From positions 38,684,621 through 38,748,620 of the forward strand of contig NC_088711.1 in the NCBI RefSeq assembly GCF_963576615.1: DNA of 64,000 nucleotides, given 5' to 3'. This DNA comes from Watersipora subatra (lineage: Eukaryota > Bryozoa > Gymnolaemata > Cheilostomatida > Watersiporidae). The translations under genes were made by a program, and so were the position numbers. Below, in pieces: positions 25,011 through 37,984 of this stretch (positions within the stretch are counted from its first letter, which is position 1; each line of letters opens with the position of its first letter). The notes under the pieces are model-generated. The model did no database searches and was not told the DNA's origin. It saw nothing but the letters and a program-made list of their open reading frames with translations.

Positions 25011-26408
25011 AATTGTTTCCTCACCCCGGATACCCCGTATGGGTGGTAAATTCTGCTCTAACTCGGGTCTCCTACCAGAGACCTGGGTGTTTGAGCACTC
25101 GCCTCAAGATCTTAGCTGTTCCCAATAGCGCACTTTTCTGCAACTCACCTGAGTTGATTGTTGTTGGTATTTGGGCACGCCACATTTTATGCGCCGGTGT
25201 TATTGCGCCCAGTGCCCCAATGACTACTGGGATTACAGTTGTTCTTACATTCCAGCATTTTTCAATTTCTTCTGCAAGAGGGAGCTATTTCTCTACCTTT
25301 TCTTTTTCTTTGCTGGCTATATTGTAGTCATTGGGTACTGCTATATCTATTATAGTAGCCCTCTTGTTCTCCTTGTCTACCACCACTATATCTGGTTAGT
25401 TTGTTAGGACATGCTTGTCAGTTTGGATGTAGAAGTCCCAGAGGATCTTAGCGTGGTCATTTTCATTGACCTTACCAGGAGTTTCCCACCAGTGTTGCGG
25501 TTTATTAAGGCCATACTCACCACATAGACTTCTATACACAACACCTGCGGCATGATTATGTCGCTCAGTGTATGCGTTCCTTGCTAGCTGCTTGCATCCA
25601 CTGATGATGTGTTGGATGGTCTCAGGTGCATCTTTGCACAGTCTGCATCTAGGATCGTCTCTAGTCTGATAGATTTTCATTTGGAGTTGCCTTGTTGGGA
25701 GCACTTGCTCCTGGGCTGCCATGATTAGCGACTCTGTATTGGCCATTAGGTTTCCTTTGTTCAGCCACATAAATGTCTGGTGAAGGTTGCCAACCTTAGA
25801 TATTTGTTGGTGGTAAGCCCCATGAAGAGGTTTCGTGTGCCAGGCAATTTCCTCATCATCAAGGCGTAGGTCTGTTGTAAGAGCAGCTGATTGAAATTCA
25901 GCTAGCAACTTATCTGAGATGGCCATGGAGGCTGCATATGCTTTGATGCTTTGCTCCTCCTCTTTCACTGTCTGCTGTACACTTTTGAGTCCCCTACCGC
26001 CATCTTTCCTATCAAGATACATTCTAGTAGTATCAGATTTTGGGTGGAGTGCTCCATGCATGGTCAGCAGTTTATGAGTTGCTATATCTGTTTCTTTGAT
26101 GGCTTCCTCAGTCCACTTTATTATGCCTGTTGGATATCTTATTACTGGCAGTGCGTAGGTATTTATTGCCATGACTTGGTTCTTGGCATTGAGCTGGCTC
26201 CGTAAGACCTGCTGAAGGCGTTTCTTGTATTCGGTAATGGCTTTGTGACGTACCTCGGCTTCGTGGTTGATGTTCCTTTGCATAATCCCCAAGTCTTTGT
26301 ACCCTTCTTCTATATCTTTGATGGTACCATTTAGCATTCTTAGGCCATCTGTGAGCATAGAATGGCCTTTCTTAAGAATTAGCCTTCCACATTTCTCAAT
26401 ACCGAAGG

Positions 26409-26410
<2 letters not shown>
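25011..26410 (-). mobile_element. 5'-truncated R2-type LINE (restriction-like endonuclease class)
   Basis: The minus strand codes the C-terminal part of a non-LTR retrotransposon protein from about 26,409 down. Recognisable pieces: FGIEKCGRLILKKG, GYKDLGIMQ, a MAINTYALPVIRYPTGII stretch, MHGALHPKSD, GGRGLKSVQQTV, then a CCHC knuckle C-X2-C-X7-H-X4-C (CRLCKDAPETIQHIISGC), and after it the endonuclease with PDIVVVDKENKRATIIDIAV. That RT-thumb, knuckle, PD...D order is the R2-like layout. A TAA at 25,396-25,398 sits just before PDIVVVD and a TAG follows EKVEK near 25,295, so the copy is dead. The 3' UTR ends GAGGAAACAATT against the TA tract. Both sides are TA microsatellite. Exact clade cannot be fixed without the reverse transcriptase core, which is missing. 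Confidence 0.85.
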
Positions 26411-26479
<69 letters not shown>

Positions 26480-26482
26480 ACA
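26411..26482. repeat. (TA)n microsatellite, 5' side of the LINE fragment
   Basis: About 30 TA repeats followed by a GTATATATATAACATG exit. Together with the tract at 24,870-25,010 it brackets the R2-type LINE. Confidence 0.9.
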
Positions 26483-28555
26483 TGTTGCAAAAATATAACT
26501 GTTTCGGTGCAAAAGGTTATTTATAACAAAATGATACTCTTTTTACCATAGTCAATTGGACAACTGGTATTTTTTGCAAACCTTTAGTTGCCACTCTGAC
26601 AAAAGTTTGCAGAGCTGTTGTATGGTGTCACTCCGACCTTGCAGTTTTCTACCTCACACCTAACCCTTACACAACCAATACTAAAATATAGTGAAGAGGG
26701 TTGTCACTGTTTTGCAAGACTACCATGTGGGCACTTCAAAATGATAATAAATAATTGAGGCACTTTTAGAATACATGAAATGTGTTGTTACTGTAATGGT
26801 AGTAATGGCCCAGACATTACAGGGTCATCTAATGTTTATCTATAAAAATATAGTCAATGGGCAAGTGATCAATATATTCTCAATGATATTTTAAAACTCA
26901 TGACATGGTTTGTAAGGTTTACTCAATTTTTGACAGTACAATTTTAGGCTCGTATCATATATAGGCCATTTCTCAAGGGCACACAGACTTGTTATCATTT
27001 CTTTGTTAGCTTTCTTAGGCTAATCAAATGCTTCTGTGCTATTAGGAGAAAACAGCTCTGGCTTGCAGACTAATTGCTAGTCACTTCTTCAGTGTTAATT
27101 TTATTCTTAGCACAAATGAGAAAATGCTTAGCTGATAACTGCAGTGTAGATTTGGCAAAATATTTGTGTTCCAGTTTTTATAGTTTGGAACATGAGTGCA
27201 CTACTCCTTTAGGAACTAAGATTTATTTATCTGCCTGTTTAACTGTGGGAATAATAACTACACTTATGGTGGCAGCATGAGATATGGCACCTTACCTAAC
27301 TCTGAACACCTCCAGATACATTGAATAAGGCTTTTTTTAAGCTAACATGCTGGCGTAACCCAAACTATACATGTGGATGGATAATTTGGAATTTTTTAAC
27401 TAACTGAATAAGTATGTTTTTCATTGTCAGTAGATATGATGATGTTTAAAGACATGTGCATTATAAAAAATCAAGAAACTCCATGATACAGTACATTGAA
27501 AAATGGACTATTTACCCAGTGAGTGAGTACTTAATATAAAAGTGTATTGAACAAGGACAATTGGAGAGTAAACATCCTGTTCAAACTGCTCCTATGTTAT
27601 CTGAACTTTACTCCTATTGAGGGAACTATGGGGAAAAAGATAGGTTTGCAAAATAGATTGTAAATATTTTAGTAGGAGTTCTTTACTCTGAGCTCTTCCA
27701 GAGTTATCAATCTTCTGTTTTCAATAATGCGATGCTTTCTCTTTGTTCATAGTTCTAATAATATTCTCTCTAAAGATAAACCATGATGATCTATGTACTG
27801 GCTAATTGCCTTCTTTAGAAACAGGGACGAGTGTGAGTTAGCTATGATGAAAAACTGGAGAGGTAGTAAAACTTAGGATAAAATTAAATAAATCTTGAAG
27901 TTTAATGTAACACTGAAAAAAGCATGAAATAATTTGTAAGTGGTTTTGAGCAAGGTACGTTTAGAATACATGAAATTTGTTGTTACTGTAATGGTACTTG
28001 GCTCACCATTTTCTCCAAAAGGGTGAAAAATACTTTTGAGCAGTTATGAGGGATGATGATGTTGACCAAATGTGATAAAGTATATCAAAGTGGTACATTG
28101 GTTGTTAACAGCAATTAATTTATAACTTATTCTATATTTTACCAACCACAGCATGCTAGAGTTGAAAATATTTTATGATGGATGTATAATTCTCAGATGA
28201 GTGAAGAACCAAAGAAAATAGTTTTGAAAGAATAAATACTTTTAGAGTAGTAATAGTAACAACTAACTTTATTAATACATATGTGGTAGACACAAAAACA
28301 CTAATAAAGAAGTGTAAAAGATACAGTCAAAAATGGCAGAAGTATAGTCATCATCTACTCTCTCTGTAAACAAAAAAACAACATTTACACATAGATGAGC
28401 TCTTACATTCTTGTATGGGGTATGGATTGGTCACAGATTACCTAATGTGTTCTTCTCATAGAGTAACTAACAAGCTATGATAAACTTTACATAACTAAAA
28501 CTTCACTGTCAACAATTCCAGCGTCAGTAACATGTGATAACTTGGTGTGTTTTAC
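26483..28555. other. Array unit block (unit B), with a dispersed-repeat copy
   Basis: No gene. Matches 38,290-40,025, 50,050-51,890 and 57,360-59,330. A dispersed-repeat relative spans about 26,690-27,010 (GTTTTGCAAGACTACCATGT to ACACAGACTTGTTATC). A 68-codon frame at 27,074-27,280 has no conserved counterpart in the sister units and is rejected as a gene. Confidence 0.5.
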
Positions 28556-28559
28556 TGTA

Positions 28560-28830
28560 CACATGGGTACATGTGTACTTGTACCTGTTTATTAATATGC
28601 ATGTGTCTGTGTGAACATGCAGGTACGCTTGTATGTGTGTGTATGTATGTGCACGTGTTTGTGTGCGTGTGCATGTGCGCATGCACATGCATTCATGTGT
28701 AAGTGTTTGCATGTGTGCTTGTGTACACGAGTGAGGCAATGAGTGAGAGTGAGTACATGTGCATGGGTGTATGTCAATGTGTACATGTGTGTTTGTGTTT
28801 CTAGCATGTGTGAGCAGTAGAGAGTTTATG
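28560..28830. repeat. TG-rich degenerate microsatellite (unit B)
   Basis: Plus strand of TGTGTGTATGTATGTGCACG type, alternating purine/pyrimidine. Positional counterparts are 51,895-51,950 (D) and 59,345-59,580 (E). The His/Thr/Cys-rich frames are by-products. Confidence 0.8.
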
Positions 28831-29930
28831 GTACCTAGCTCAGGTGTCTTATAAGGCATTCAACATAGCATACGAGTTGAATTCTAACAAAACTCTTGGA
28901 ATTAAGAATATTGAAAATAAAAACACATTCCTACTGAGCGAATTGGTTTGACATGTTCACATGCATGTTTGACATGTTCACATACATGTTTGAAGAATAA
29001 ACATTAAACATAGCAGGATACCATGTGGAGGCATTTTGCTTTTTGCCCAGATATATTTATTTTTTCTAAGTAAAGTCAACAGCTGTAAGCATGAATTATT
29101 TTGGCTCAAAAATAGAAAATGAAAAGTTTTGTAAAGAATAATAAAAAGATAACACTCAACAAACTACGTGCAGAATGAATTATGGTATAATATATAACAT
29201 ACTAGACATTTAGCAATTATTCAATCACTACAAATTTGTTGCAAACAGATATAGGTCTGCCGTTAGTTGGTGATATCTTCAGGAAGATAAAATTTAAGAA
29301 GACTACCAGTTAGCACAAGAATTACTCATAAATCACATCTCCTTGGTTAATATGCCATCAGCAGCAACCAATGAGAACTACCTAAGGGGTTCCATCATTT
29401 CTTCAATTTCATGTGCATTGGTCTGGTTTGCAGACATTGATGAGCTTTTCAGAAAGGCAAAGAGTGCATGATTTGCTTGTATTTGAGTAGGCATTACATT
29501 GCTTAGCTCTTTTTCATTCAACAGTGTAAGCTACCTTTTGGTCTTTTACTCTCTAATTCTCCCTGCCAAGTTTAGCCTGGTTTCCTTTACTTGTGTGGTT
29601 GAATGATACCTTTTGGTTGTTGTACCTAGCTTTAAAATCAATATCAAAAAATGCTACATTTGCTTTTTTGTGTTGTTGTCTGTTCTATTCACTATTGTCT
29701 GATACGCTCTGCTCATTGTCCTGTGATCACCATCAAGTGAGCATTAACTTTTTATCTGCAGTTCTTTTGATTGGGGTTTTCTTATTTTTTGACCTTTCAA
29801 AAATGTTTTGGATAGTACTTGAATGTTTGTCTTTATGTTTGGCGTGCAATAATAGTTAGGTTTTCAGGTGTGCTTGTTAAACCTTTTGTGAAGCTTGTGG
29901 TTCTTAAAAGCCAAAAACCACAAGCTTTAC
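28831..29930. other. Array unit block 3' of gene C
   Basis: No gene. Aligns with 51,955-52,960 and 59,585-60,640, including a conserved TAAAATCAATATC / TTGTGTGGTT region near 29,590. The end (29,745-29,930) also matches 41,545-41,735 in unit C. Confidence 0.5.
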
Positions 29931-30070
29931 AAAGCTATATATATACATGTATATAAGAACGAGCTGTTATATATATAAATAAATATATATATATATATAC
30001 TTCAGTGTATATATATGCATGTAAGTATACTTACACATAATATATAAATATTATATATATATATATATAA

Positions 30071-30126
<56 letters not shown>
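29931..30126. repeat. (TA)n-rich microsatellite
   Basis: Interrupted TA tracts with TACATGTATA words. The homologous, shorter tract is at 41,740-41,895. Confidence 0.85.
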
Positions 30127-30131
<5 letters not shown>

Positions 30132-30166
30132 CATAGACATGTATATGCATTGCACAGTTCAGATTA

Positions 30167-30829
30167 GCCTGTCTTGACAAGCTGTTGTTTTTGCGTAGTT
30201 GTCCCCCCGTCGAGCGGCGAGCAACACCAGCTTGTCACAAGACGCACTGCACCTGATGCATCAGCTGCACTTATAAGGAGTTATTCTCTTCCGTCTATGC
30301 GGCTTGGTTGCGATGTTATGTCGGTCGCTCCATTGGTAATCATAACGGATTTCACGCAAAAATTTATGTAGAAAAAATAAGATTATAACGTTTAGCCAGC
30401 GACCAGTCTCTGCGGTAAACTTTAGTAGAACTTGAGAACTTAGGCAACAACAGCGACTAAACATGTCGTTATTTGTGCGCTCAGTCAGTTTAATTTCTAT
30501 TTTTGTATCAGTCAGTTTTATTTGTTCTAATGGATTTTATTTTAAGTTTCTTTTATTCTTAAGTTTTACTAAAGTTTATCACAAAAACTGGTCTTTGGTT
30601 AAACGTTGTAATCTTGTTTTTTTTCTACATAAATTTTTGCGTGAAATCCGTTATGATTACCAATGGAGCGACCGACATAACATCGCGGCCAAGCCGCGTA
30701 GACGGAAGAGAACAACTCCCTATAAGTGCAGCTGATGCATCACGTGCAGTACGTCTTGTGACAAGCTGTTGTTGCTCGCCGCTCGACGGGGGGACAACTA
30801 CGCAAAAACAACAGCTTGTCAAGACAGGC
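30167..30829. mobile_element. 663 bp inverted-repeat element with TA target duplication
   Basis: The ends are exact inverted copies beginning GCCTGTCTTGACAAGCTGTT; about 60 bases are identical and the similarity runs about 280 bases inward with few changes, leaving a spacer of about 110 bases. TA flanks both ends (30,165-30,166 and 30,830-30,831). Unit D keeps the unoccupied site (CAGGATATGCAGATAT at 41,909), with a single TA. No transposase is coded. TA duplication and long terminal repeats fit a non-autonomous Tc1/mariner-type or similar element. It is GC-richer than its surroundings. Confidence 0.88.
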
Positions 30830-31087
30830 TATGTTCAGATATACAAATATTGTGGTTTGTTTGATATAAATTATATTTATACCAATGTTGAGAAAAATGA
30901 GCAAAGTTTTAAACATAACAAAATTTAAAAAGGTAAATAATGTAATTTTGATTAGTTAAGGCACAAAAAGGCATGGGCATTTACATGTTTTTGTAAAACA
31001 CTTGACAGGAGGCTATCAGAGTTCCTGAGTTAAAGTAAGCATCGCAAGAAAGAGGAGACTTTTGAAGAATGTTGGCTGTCCGTGTAT

Positions 31088-31737
31088 CTAATCTGTAAAA
31101 GTATGAGTATAATTATTGTAACCATTTTGTATCGTAGAATTAGAAACAATATCTCTTGATACTGAACAATATAAGTTGGTAGACTTTTGATAAATAGAAT
31201 TAATGTATAAATAACACATACATTCATAGAACAGTGTATTTAATCATTGCTTTGAATATCATCTTATCTTAAAAATCTTATCATTAACCTTTGCATTAAT
31301 ATTTACGCAGGAAGCTGTTAGAGTGTAACAACATTTCTCTTTTATTTTAATAACAAGTTTGTTTATCTATACTTACATCCTCCAAACCCTCTTCCAAATC
31401 CACCTCCAAATCCACCTCCAAATCCTTTTCCAAAGCCACCTCCAAAACCTCGTCCAAATCCACCCCCAAAACCTCTACCAAATCCACCACCAAAACTTCG
31501 GCCAAATCCACCACCAAAACCTCCTCCAAATCCTCCAATTCCTCTACCAAATCCACCTCTGAAACAAATTATAAAAAATCTGATGATAGAAATGGTATTG
31601 TTTCAGCCAAACAAAAGTTTATTTTTAACTCTTTCAACTCATATGATGAAAAGCAGCAATAAAACATACCCAAATCCAGATGCGACAGTTTGGTGGAAAG
31701 CAAGACAGAGAGCCACAAGGATTACCAAGAACTTCAT
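31088..31737 (-). CDS. Secreted glycine-rich protein, copy C
   Basis: Spliced gene, 84 aa. Coding exons on minus: 31,737-31,670, 31,558-31,377 and 31,092-31,088. The signal peptide is MKFLVILVALCLAFHQTVAS (AFHQ shared only with copy D), then GFG and the 60-residue Gly/Phe/Arg block, with Gly to Ser at exon residue 21 and Lys instead of Arg at residue 44. It ends GGY-stop by the same T|AT split codon. Introns are 499 (5' UTR), 111 and 284 bp. The frame is intact. The TATA box is altered (see promoter), so its output may be lower than that of B, E or F; that is inference. Confidence 0.85.
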
Positions 31738-32265
31738 ATTGATTGTTGGTAGTGTTGTGTTTATGTCTAAAATGCAAATTAGTGTTAAACATGTCATAAT
31801 AAGCCAAATTTTTTGGCATAATTGTGAGCTTACACTACTAACAGAACCACACAGTTTATATTACTTATTACGAGATTGGCTTATTTGACAGTAACGATCA
31901 AAAAATATATACAACTTATAAAATATAGTTTTATGTAATCAGGCTATCAAAAACTGTCACCTCATAATTTAGAAAACTCCATAGTTATAATTTTTTACTA
32001 TAAAACTAAGCTGAATGAAGACCATAAGTTTAAAACCTGATAGCTATTAATAGTTTAACTCAGATAACAACAGAAACTTTTGCTGCATGAAACCAACACT
32101 CCATCGGTTGTCTAATACAGAACAGTAAGACTGATACACAATGTTAATTTAAGTTTATATCTAATGTTTAAGAATATTAATAAATTATTGCCATCGTGAA
32201 ATTTTTACTTTTGAGGACATCAGTCTAATGAATACGAGTAGTATATCAAGTTATTATATACTTAC

Positions 32266-32348
32266 AGATACTTCTGCTGTTGAAGATGAACTGAATTCTG
32301 AAACTGATGAGCCTCTATTTACACAAATAAACTCTCATCAATCATACT
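32266..32348 (-). promoter_or_regulatory. Gene C promoter with altered TATA, and exon 1
   Basis: Minus strand keeps GATTGATGAGAGTTTATTTG but continues TGTAAATAGAGG instead of TATAAATAGAGG (about 32,328-32,314). Exon 1 ends at 32,266 before GTAAGT. Exon 2 begins at 31,766. Confidence 0.65.
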
Positions 32349-34046
32349 TGAATGCATAAAATCATGACCGTGTCTTTAAACCTTAATTTCTGATAACCAA
32401 TCAGGGAAGTCATCAATCTAAATCAACTTGAAACATGTATATCTGGGGGTTTGAAATATGTAATGAATTGTTGAGCTGTGCTGATTGTACAGTTTACTCA
32501 ATACAGCAAGGTGAAAAACTCAAAGAAAAATATCTTGACTAAATAGAATTTAGACAATTTTTCTATTGTGGTATCGACTGTTACTTTGAATTTTGAAAGT
32601 TTTAACCAAGTTTTAGGTGTTATCAAAAGCTCCATTCTTAGCTCAAAGCCAAGTTCTATTTAATATAACAAAGAAAGTTTTAAAAAGCACATTTTAATAA
32701 AAAATGAGTTATTCAATTGAAATCTCAAATTTGATTGTTTTGTTTTAAAAGATTTGACAAATTCTAACATAAAATTATAAGTAAGAGTGTGAAAAATGTT
32801 TTAGATTTGTTGAATAATTAGTAATACCATTGATACAGGCCAAAAAAGATAAATAGCATCCTCATGTGGTTAAACAAAGTTTTACAACTTTTTTTGAATA
32901 ATTTTAAAAAGTTGAAAGTAAAACTAGCTAGTATAAGTTAACACCTGAGTGTTAATGTATTGATAGTATTTTGAATGCATATAATAACAATGTTAACCAA
33001 ACAAGATATTAATAAGTCTTAAGAAAATAAAGGCTGAATACTTAGAGTATTTATAATTGTTTTAATATTACAATATGACTTATTACGGTAAGTAGAAATT
33101 AGGTCAAGGTAAACAAAAGAAGTATGTGTCATAGCTTGGGCAGTACTTCAAATCTTTAACACACCAGCTACTGACTGTGTCACTTGAATGTGGCTCACGC
33201 TGACGTCCTGCTCTTCTAGATAAACCTATGAAAATTCTTAGCAGGTCATTTTTACAGCAATGATCATGAACCTGATGAGTATATACAGTCTAGAAAACTG
33301 ACATAGATTTTTTCATAAAGCTTCTGTTAAAACACTGGTTTACAAATGATGAAAACTAAACTTTCAGCTGCATTTTCAGATAAAAATGACTCCTGAATCA
33401 CTGTCTTGAAGACTTTGAAAGTTTTAAAAACGCATTTCAGGAAAATTAATGTCCTGTTACGGCTGCTAAATTTCTCGAATCTCATTTAAATAAGTTATTG
33501 CAAGATTATAAAATATTAATGGGCCAAGCCAGTCATTTAGTGAGTTACACAAACTTCTTTGTGGTTAAAACATTCCAGATGTTTGCAAGTGTCACCAAAA
33601 TAATCCTAATCTCTCATGGATCATTCTAATCCACATAATTGACCAGACACCATGACAAATTGGGGTGGGTATACCATTGCAAGGTCAGATGCTCTAGAGT
33701 CTAGACCAACTATTTCTATTGTTATAATTTGCTGATTCAACGCACAAAAGTTTACGCTAACAGAGTAAAATGATTGGTGAAACATGTGGACCCAAGATCT
33801 ATTGCATTATGGACAATAAACTGAGCCTATCTATTTACATATCTATGTCACAAGTATTACTTACATGTAGACTCTTGCAGATATTTGTAACTCAATTTCT
33901 TCAAAAATAGTTTTGGTGCAGATTTGATAAGTTATAATACGTATTGTAGGTCATAACTAACAATTGACCAACCAACTTTGCTGAATGTGTTTTGATCCGT
34001 AATAAAACCATTTTATCATCAAAATAAAAAGAACCATACATTTTCC
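32349..34046. other. Array unit block upstream of gene C
   Basis: No gene. Carries the conserved block CCAATCAGGGAAGTCATCAA near 32,397 and lines up with unit B 20,396-22,080 and unit D 43,250-44,755. Confidence 0.6.
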
Positions 34047-34400
34047 ATTGCCTCTCTTTTTATTCTCTACCTCCCGTCTCTGTCTCTTTATGTCTCTCGC
34101 TCTCCCTCTCTCTCCCTCTCACCCTCTCTCCTTCTTTCTCTCTCATTCTCTCTCTCTCTATCTACCTCTCTTCTTATTTTCCTCTTTCCCTCTCTCCCTC
34201 TCTCCCTCTCTCCCTCTCTCCCTCTCTCCCTCTCTCCCTCTCTCCCTCTCTCCCTCTCTCCCTCTTTGCCTCTTTCTCTCTCTTTCCTTCTCCCCTCTCT
34301 TACTCTCCCTTTCTCCCTCTCTCCTTCTCTATCTCTCTCCCTCTCTCCCTCTCTCACTCTCCCTTTCTCTCTCTCTTTCCCTGATTCCTCCCACCTTTTT
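34047..34400 (+). repeat. Octamer tract 1 of unit C (CTCTCCCT type)
   Basis: C/T-only plus strand, 8-base step, clean between about 34,185 and 34,265. Confidence 0.88.
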
Positions 34401-34615
34401 TTCTTGTTTCCCCACTACCTCGTTTTCTGCTTTCATCATCTCTTTCTTTTACTCTCGCTCTGTGGAATGTTTTGTAAAGATCTGACAGATCATGGGTAGC
34501 GAGTAATGTAGGTCGTAATTAACAATTGACTAGTAAAATTTAATATATAAATTTATATTGACATCAAATATATTTTTATTACTAAATTTAAATTGAAAGG
34601 TGATTTTTTAACTTT
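34401..34615. other. Spacer repeating the tract leader
   Basis: GTAATGTAGGTCGTAATTAACAATTGACTAG (read in two parts, 34,500-34,535) repeats the sequence that precedes tract 1 (about 33,940-33,975). Leader plus tract has therefore been doubled; unit D shows the same at 45,190-45,360. Confidence 0.6.
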
Positions 34616-35560
34616 CCTCCTTTTCTTATCTCTCTCTTTCTCTCTTTCTCTTGTTTTCTTTTTCTCTCTTTCTCTCGTTCTCTCTTTTTCTCATTTTCTC
34701 GTTCTCTCGTTCTCTCTCTATTTCTTGATCTGTTCCTCTCCCTCTCCTTTTTCTCTCTCTCTCCTTTTTCTTTCCCTCTCCTTTTTCTTTCCCTTTTTTT
34801 CTTTCTTTAGGTATCATCTCTTTTCATCTCTCTATCTCTCTATTTTTTATTTTTTATCTTTCTATCTTTCTATCTCTCTATTTCTCTATCTCTTTATCTT
34901 TTTATCTCTCTATTTCTCTATCTCTTTATCTCTCTATCTCTCTATCTCTCTATCTCTCTATCTCTCTATCTCTCTATCTCTCTATCTCTCTATCTCTCTA
35001 TCTCTCTATCTCTCTATCTCTCTATCTCTCTATCTCTCTATCTGTCTATCTCTCTATCTCTCTATCTCTCTATCTCTCTATCTCTCTATCTCTCTATCTC
35101 TCTATCTCTCTATCTCTCTATTTCTCTATCTCTCTATTTTTCTATCTTTCTATCTTTCTATATCTGTATGTCTGTATTTCTCTATCTTTCTGTTTCTCTA
35201 TCTCTCTATTTCTCTATCTCTCTATCTCTCTATCTCTCTATCTCTCTATCTCTCTATCTCTCTATCTCTCTATCTCTCTATCTCTCTATCTCTCTATCTC
35301 TCTATCTCTCTATCTCTCTATCTCTCTATCCGTCTATCTCTCTATCTCTCTATCTCTCTATCTCTCTATCTCTCTATCTCTCTATCTCTCTATTTCTCTA
35401 TCTCTCTATTTTTCTATCTCTCTATCTCTCTATTTCTCTATCTCTATATTTTTATTGCTTCATCACTCTGTCCTTCAACTTTTCTCCTCCTTCATATTTT
35501 TATCTTTTCATTTCTTCTCATTTCTTTTTACATCTACATTTATTTTTTCTTCTGTCAATT
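34616..35560 (+). repeat. Octamer tract 2 of unit C (TATCTCTC type)
   Basis: About 560 bases of almost pure TCTCTCTA octamers (34,870-35,450) inside a looser T/C-rich region. The Ser/Leu/Tyr/Ile frames are artefacts. Confidence 0.9.
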
Positions 35561-37980
35561 CCATGCACAATTAGGAACTAATGTGTTACAATAAATACCT
35601 TAAACTACTCGATCAACCATCACATTTGAAAACCTTCTAATATTTCTTTCACTATGTGAGCTACCAATGTGGAAAATTGTTTTTTTCTATACATCAATAC
35701 TTTTTAATGATTGCTCATGCACCAAATCATGCTTTCATTTACCCAAATTTTCTAAAGTTTTGCCTTTTCATAACTCCCACTATATGCAGTTTAATTGAGT
35801 GCTATTTTGTAGCATACTTATCGTGCTGAATGTTCTTTAACTTAAGTTCTACATGATTACACTAAAATAATGTATAAAAAAACATGTATTGTGTTCTCAA
35901 CAGTTCTGTCAAATAGACATCACGAATTCAACTTACTTTTAGGTTTTTAGGTTTTATCAATAGTTTTCTCCTCTTGGCACACATGAGAATATTTATATAG
36001 ACTACTCACACTTTTGAAATCAAATCTCTTAGGCCAGCTGAGTGCCATATAAGCATGAATAAATTATTAATGGTTTTGCTTTGCCGTTGTGATACAATTG
36101 ATGGATTAGTTGAATGATACTTGACACTCTTGTTATTTAAAGTCTTAGCACATCAAATCGAGCAGACAACTCATACTCATCTTAGAGTCAACATAGTGTA
36201 TGCCAGCTAAATGCACTAGTCCGACCATAAATATAATTATTCTTAATAATTTATAATAATTATATGCCAGATTATTGGTTGAATATTATAGAATAAGAGT
36301 AAATGATCAGCTGTACATTATACATGTTGTTATGTATAATCACCATGACTCATCTGTAGTTATAATCATCATGACTCACTCACTAGTAACAAACGGTGGG
36401 ATAACTGAGTTGATTTGCTTTTTCACTACATACAGTAAGCCTTTGCATGTGCGTAACCAGTATAACTTAGCTAATCCGGGAAAATAGTAGTTTTAGTTTC
36501 GATATGTATCTCATTTAATTTTTAGTTCATAAAATATAGATCTAGTTTTAGATTTTTCGAGCAAACCTGTCAAAGTATGGTTAATGTCGCTCTTATTTTA
36601 AACAAATTTTCTTCTAGTACTTTGATTTAATGGAGCACATTCTCATGAATATTCATAAACAAGTCCTTGGTACAACCAGTTTAAATAGCCACAAAAACGA
36701 GACTATTTAATATCTGAACTCATTCAGTGTCGCGTGCCAATTACAGCAAAATGCGGCAGTAGTGATCTATAGCAATATTTATTAGTGGTTTGTTTTGAGT
36801 CTAGTCATGACACAAATGACTATTTAATAAATTACGCAGTTCAACAAAACTTCTATGTAGGTGCTTGAATCCAACAGATAGTAGTGAACAGAATTTAGCA
36901 GATATCTATATACAAGATACTTCTATATCTATATATAGCGTAGGTAGACCTGTGATTGTTATTTAAGACACTTTCATAATGTCCCCATGATTCAGACATA
37001 CCAAAATAATTTACTATTTAAAATATTTACTAAAAACGATACTATTTAATAAATGGACTCCTTCAGTGTCGCGTGCCAATTATAGCAAAATGCCGTCATA
37101 ATGATTTATAGCGATATTGGTGAGCAGTTTTTTATATACCCAGTCTTGACAAAAATCACTATTTAATAGAAAACACTATTCCGCGAGACTTCCATGTAGG
37201 TGCTTGATTGGAGTAGAAAGAAGGTGAAAGGATTTAAGATATCTCTATATATCTATATATGTAGACCTTCAACTGTTATTTAAAACACTTTTGTAATGGT
37301 CTCCATGATTGATATACTCCACATTGATTTAAAACGTATGTATAGAAGGAACAATTTATCACTTTAATCCCTATTGCATGCCAAAAATAATGACATGGCA
37401 TTTGCGTTGTTCCTGATTTTAGACTATGTTGTAGTGGATGCCATCTAAATGCTGTATGTTTCCCAAGGATACCCAAGCATTAAGTATCTTTTTCAAAGTT
37501 TTCTTCGGTTCATCAGGTGCCACAATCCTGCAAAGTTAAAATATTTAAACTCGTTAAACTGACTTTAATGCTAGTCATCAAGTAGGGATGACCTTCTGTG
37601 CTTTATTTACTAATGTACACTATTGGCATTGTCCTTATAAACATACTTTTGGTTTTGAGCCTATTTTAGATTCCTCTGCATATAGTATTTTAAGTTTTCA
37701 CAAAACACTGTGACAGTTCAGCAGATGTTACCATCTATGAAGAACCTTAAAGGAGTATTTAATATACACCGATGAATAGTTAATTTGCAGCTGCCAATCA
37801 AGCTATCCAATTAGTATAATTTGAGTTCACTTTTGGTATGTAAAAATTTGTGAAGTAGTTGTCAGAGGTAGAAATAGTATTCAATAAACTGACTCTTTAG
37901 TTCAGTGTTACATGCACTTAAAACCTACCAGCTGAGAATTTGCAGCATTGGACAAGATGTTAGCAGTTTGTAAGAATGTT
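35561..37980. other. Array unit block (unit C) with doubled TCGCGTGCC module
   Basis: No gene. The module holding AGTGTCGCGTGCCAATTA starts near 36,680 and again near 37,020 (step 339 bases). Each carries a CTTCCATGTAGGTGCTTGA word; dispersed-repeat relatives follow at about 36,835-37,020 and 37,185-37,500. Confidence 0.6.
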
Positions 37981-37984
37981 GAGA

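Noticed and set aside
25396-26490. Functional host gene of 364 codons on minus
   Set aside because: It is the C-terminal part of an R2-type LINE; its apparent N-terminal Ile/Tyr run is just the TA microsatellite.
27074-27280. Small protein with a hydrophobic start (MLVTSSVLILFLAQ)
   Set aside because: The frame is not kept in the aligned parts of units C, D and E, and there is no promoter or splice context.
28524-28859. His/Thr/Cys-rich secreted protein on minus, and similar frames at 59.3-59.6 kb
   Set aside because: They lie on TG/CA microsatellites and change frame and composition between sister units.
30174-30822. Two nearly identical small proteins facing each other (MTSCCFCVVVPPSSGEQ)
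   Set aside because: They are the two arms of an inverted-repeat DNA element, so identity follows from the repeat.
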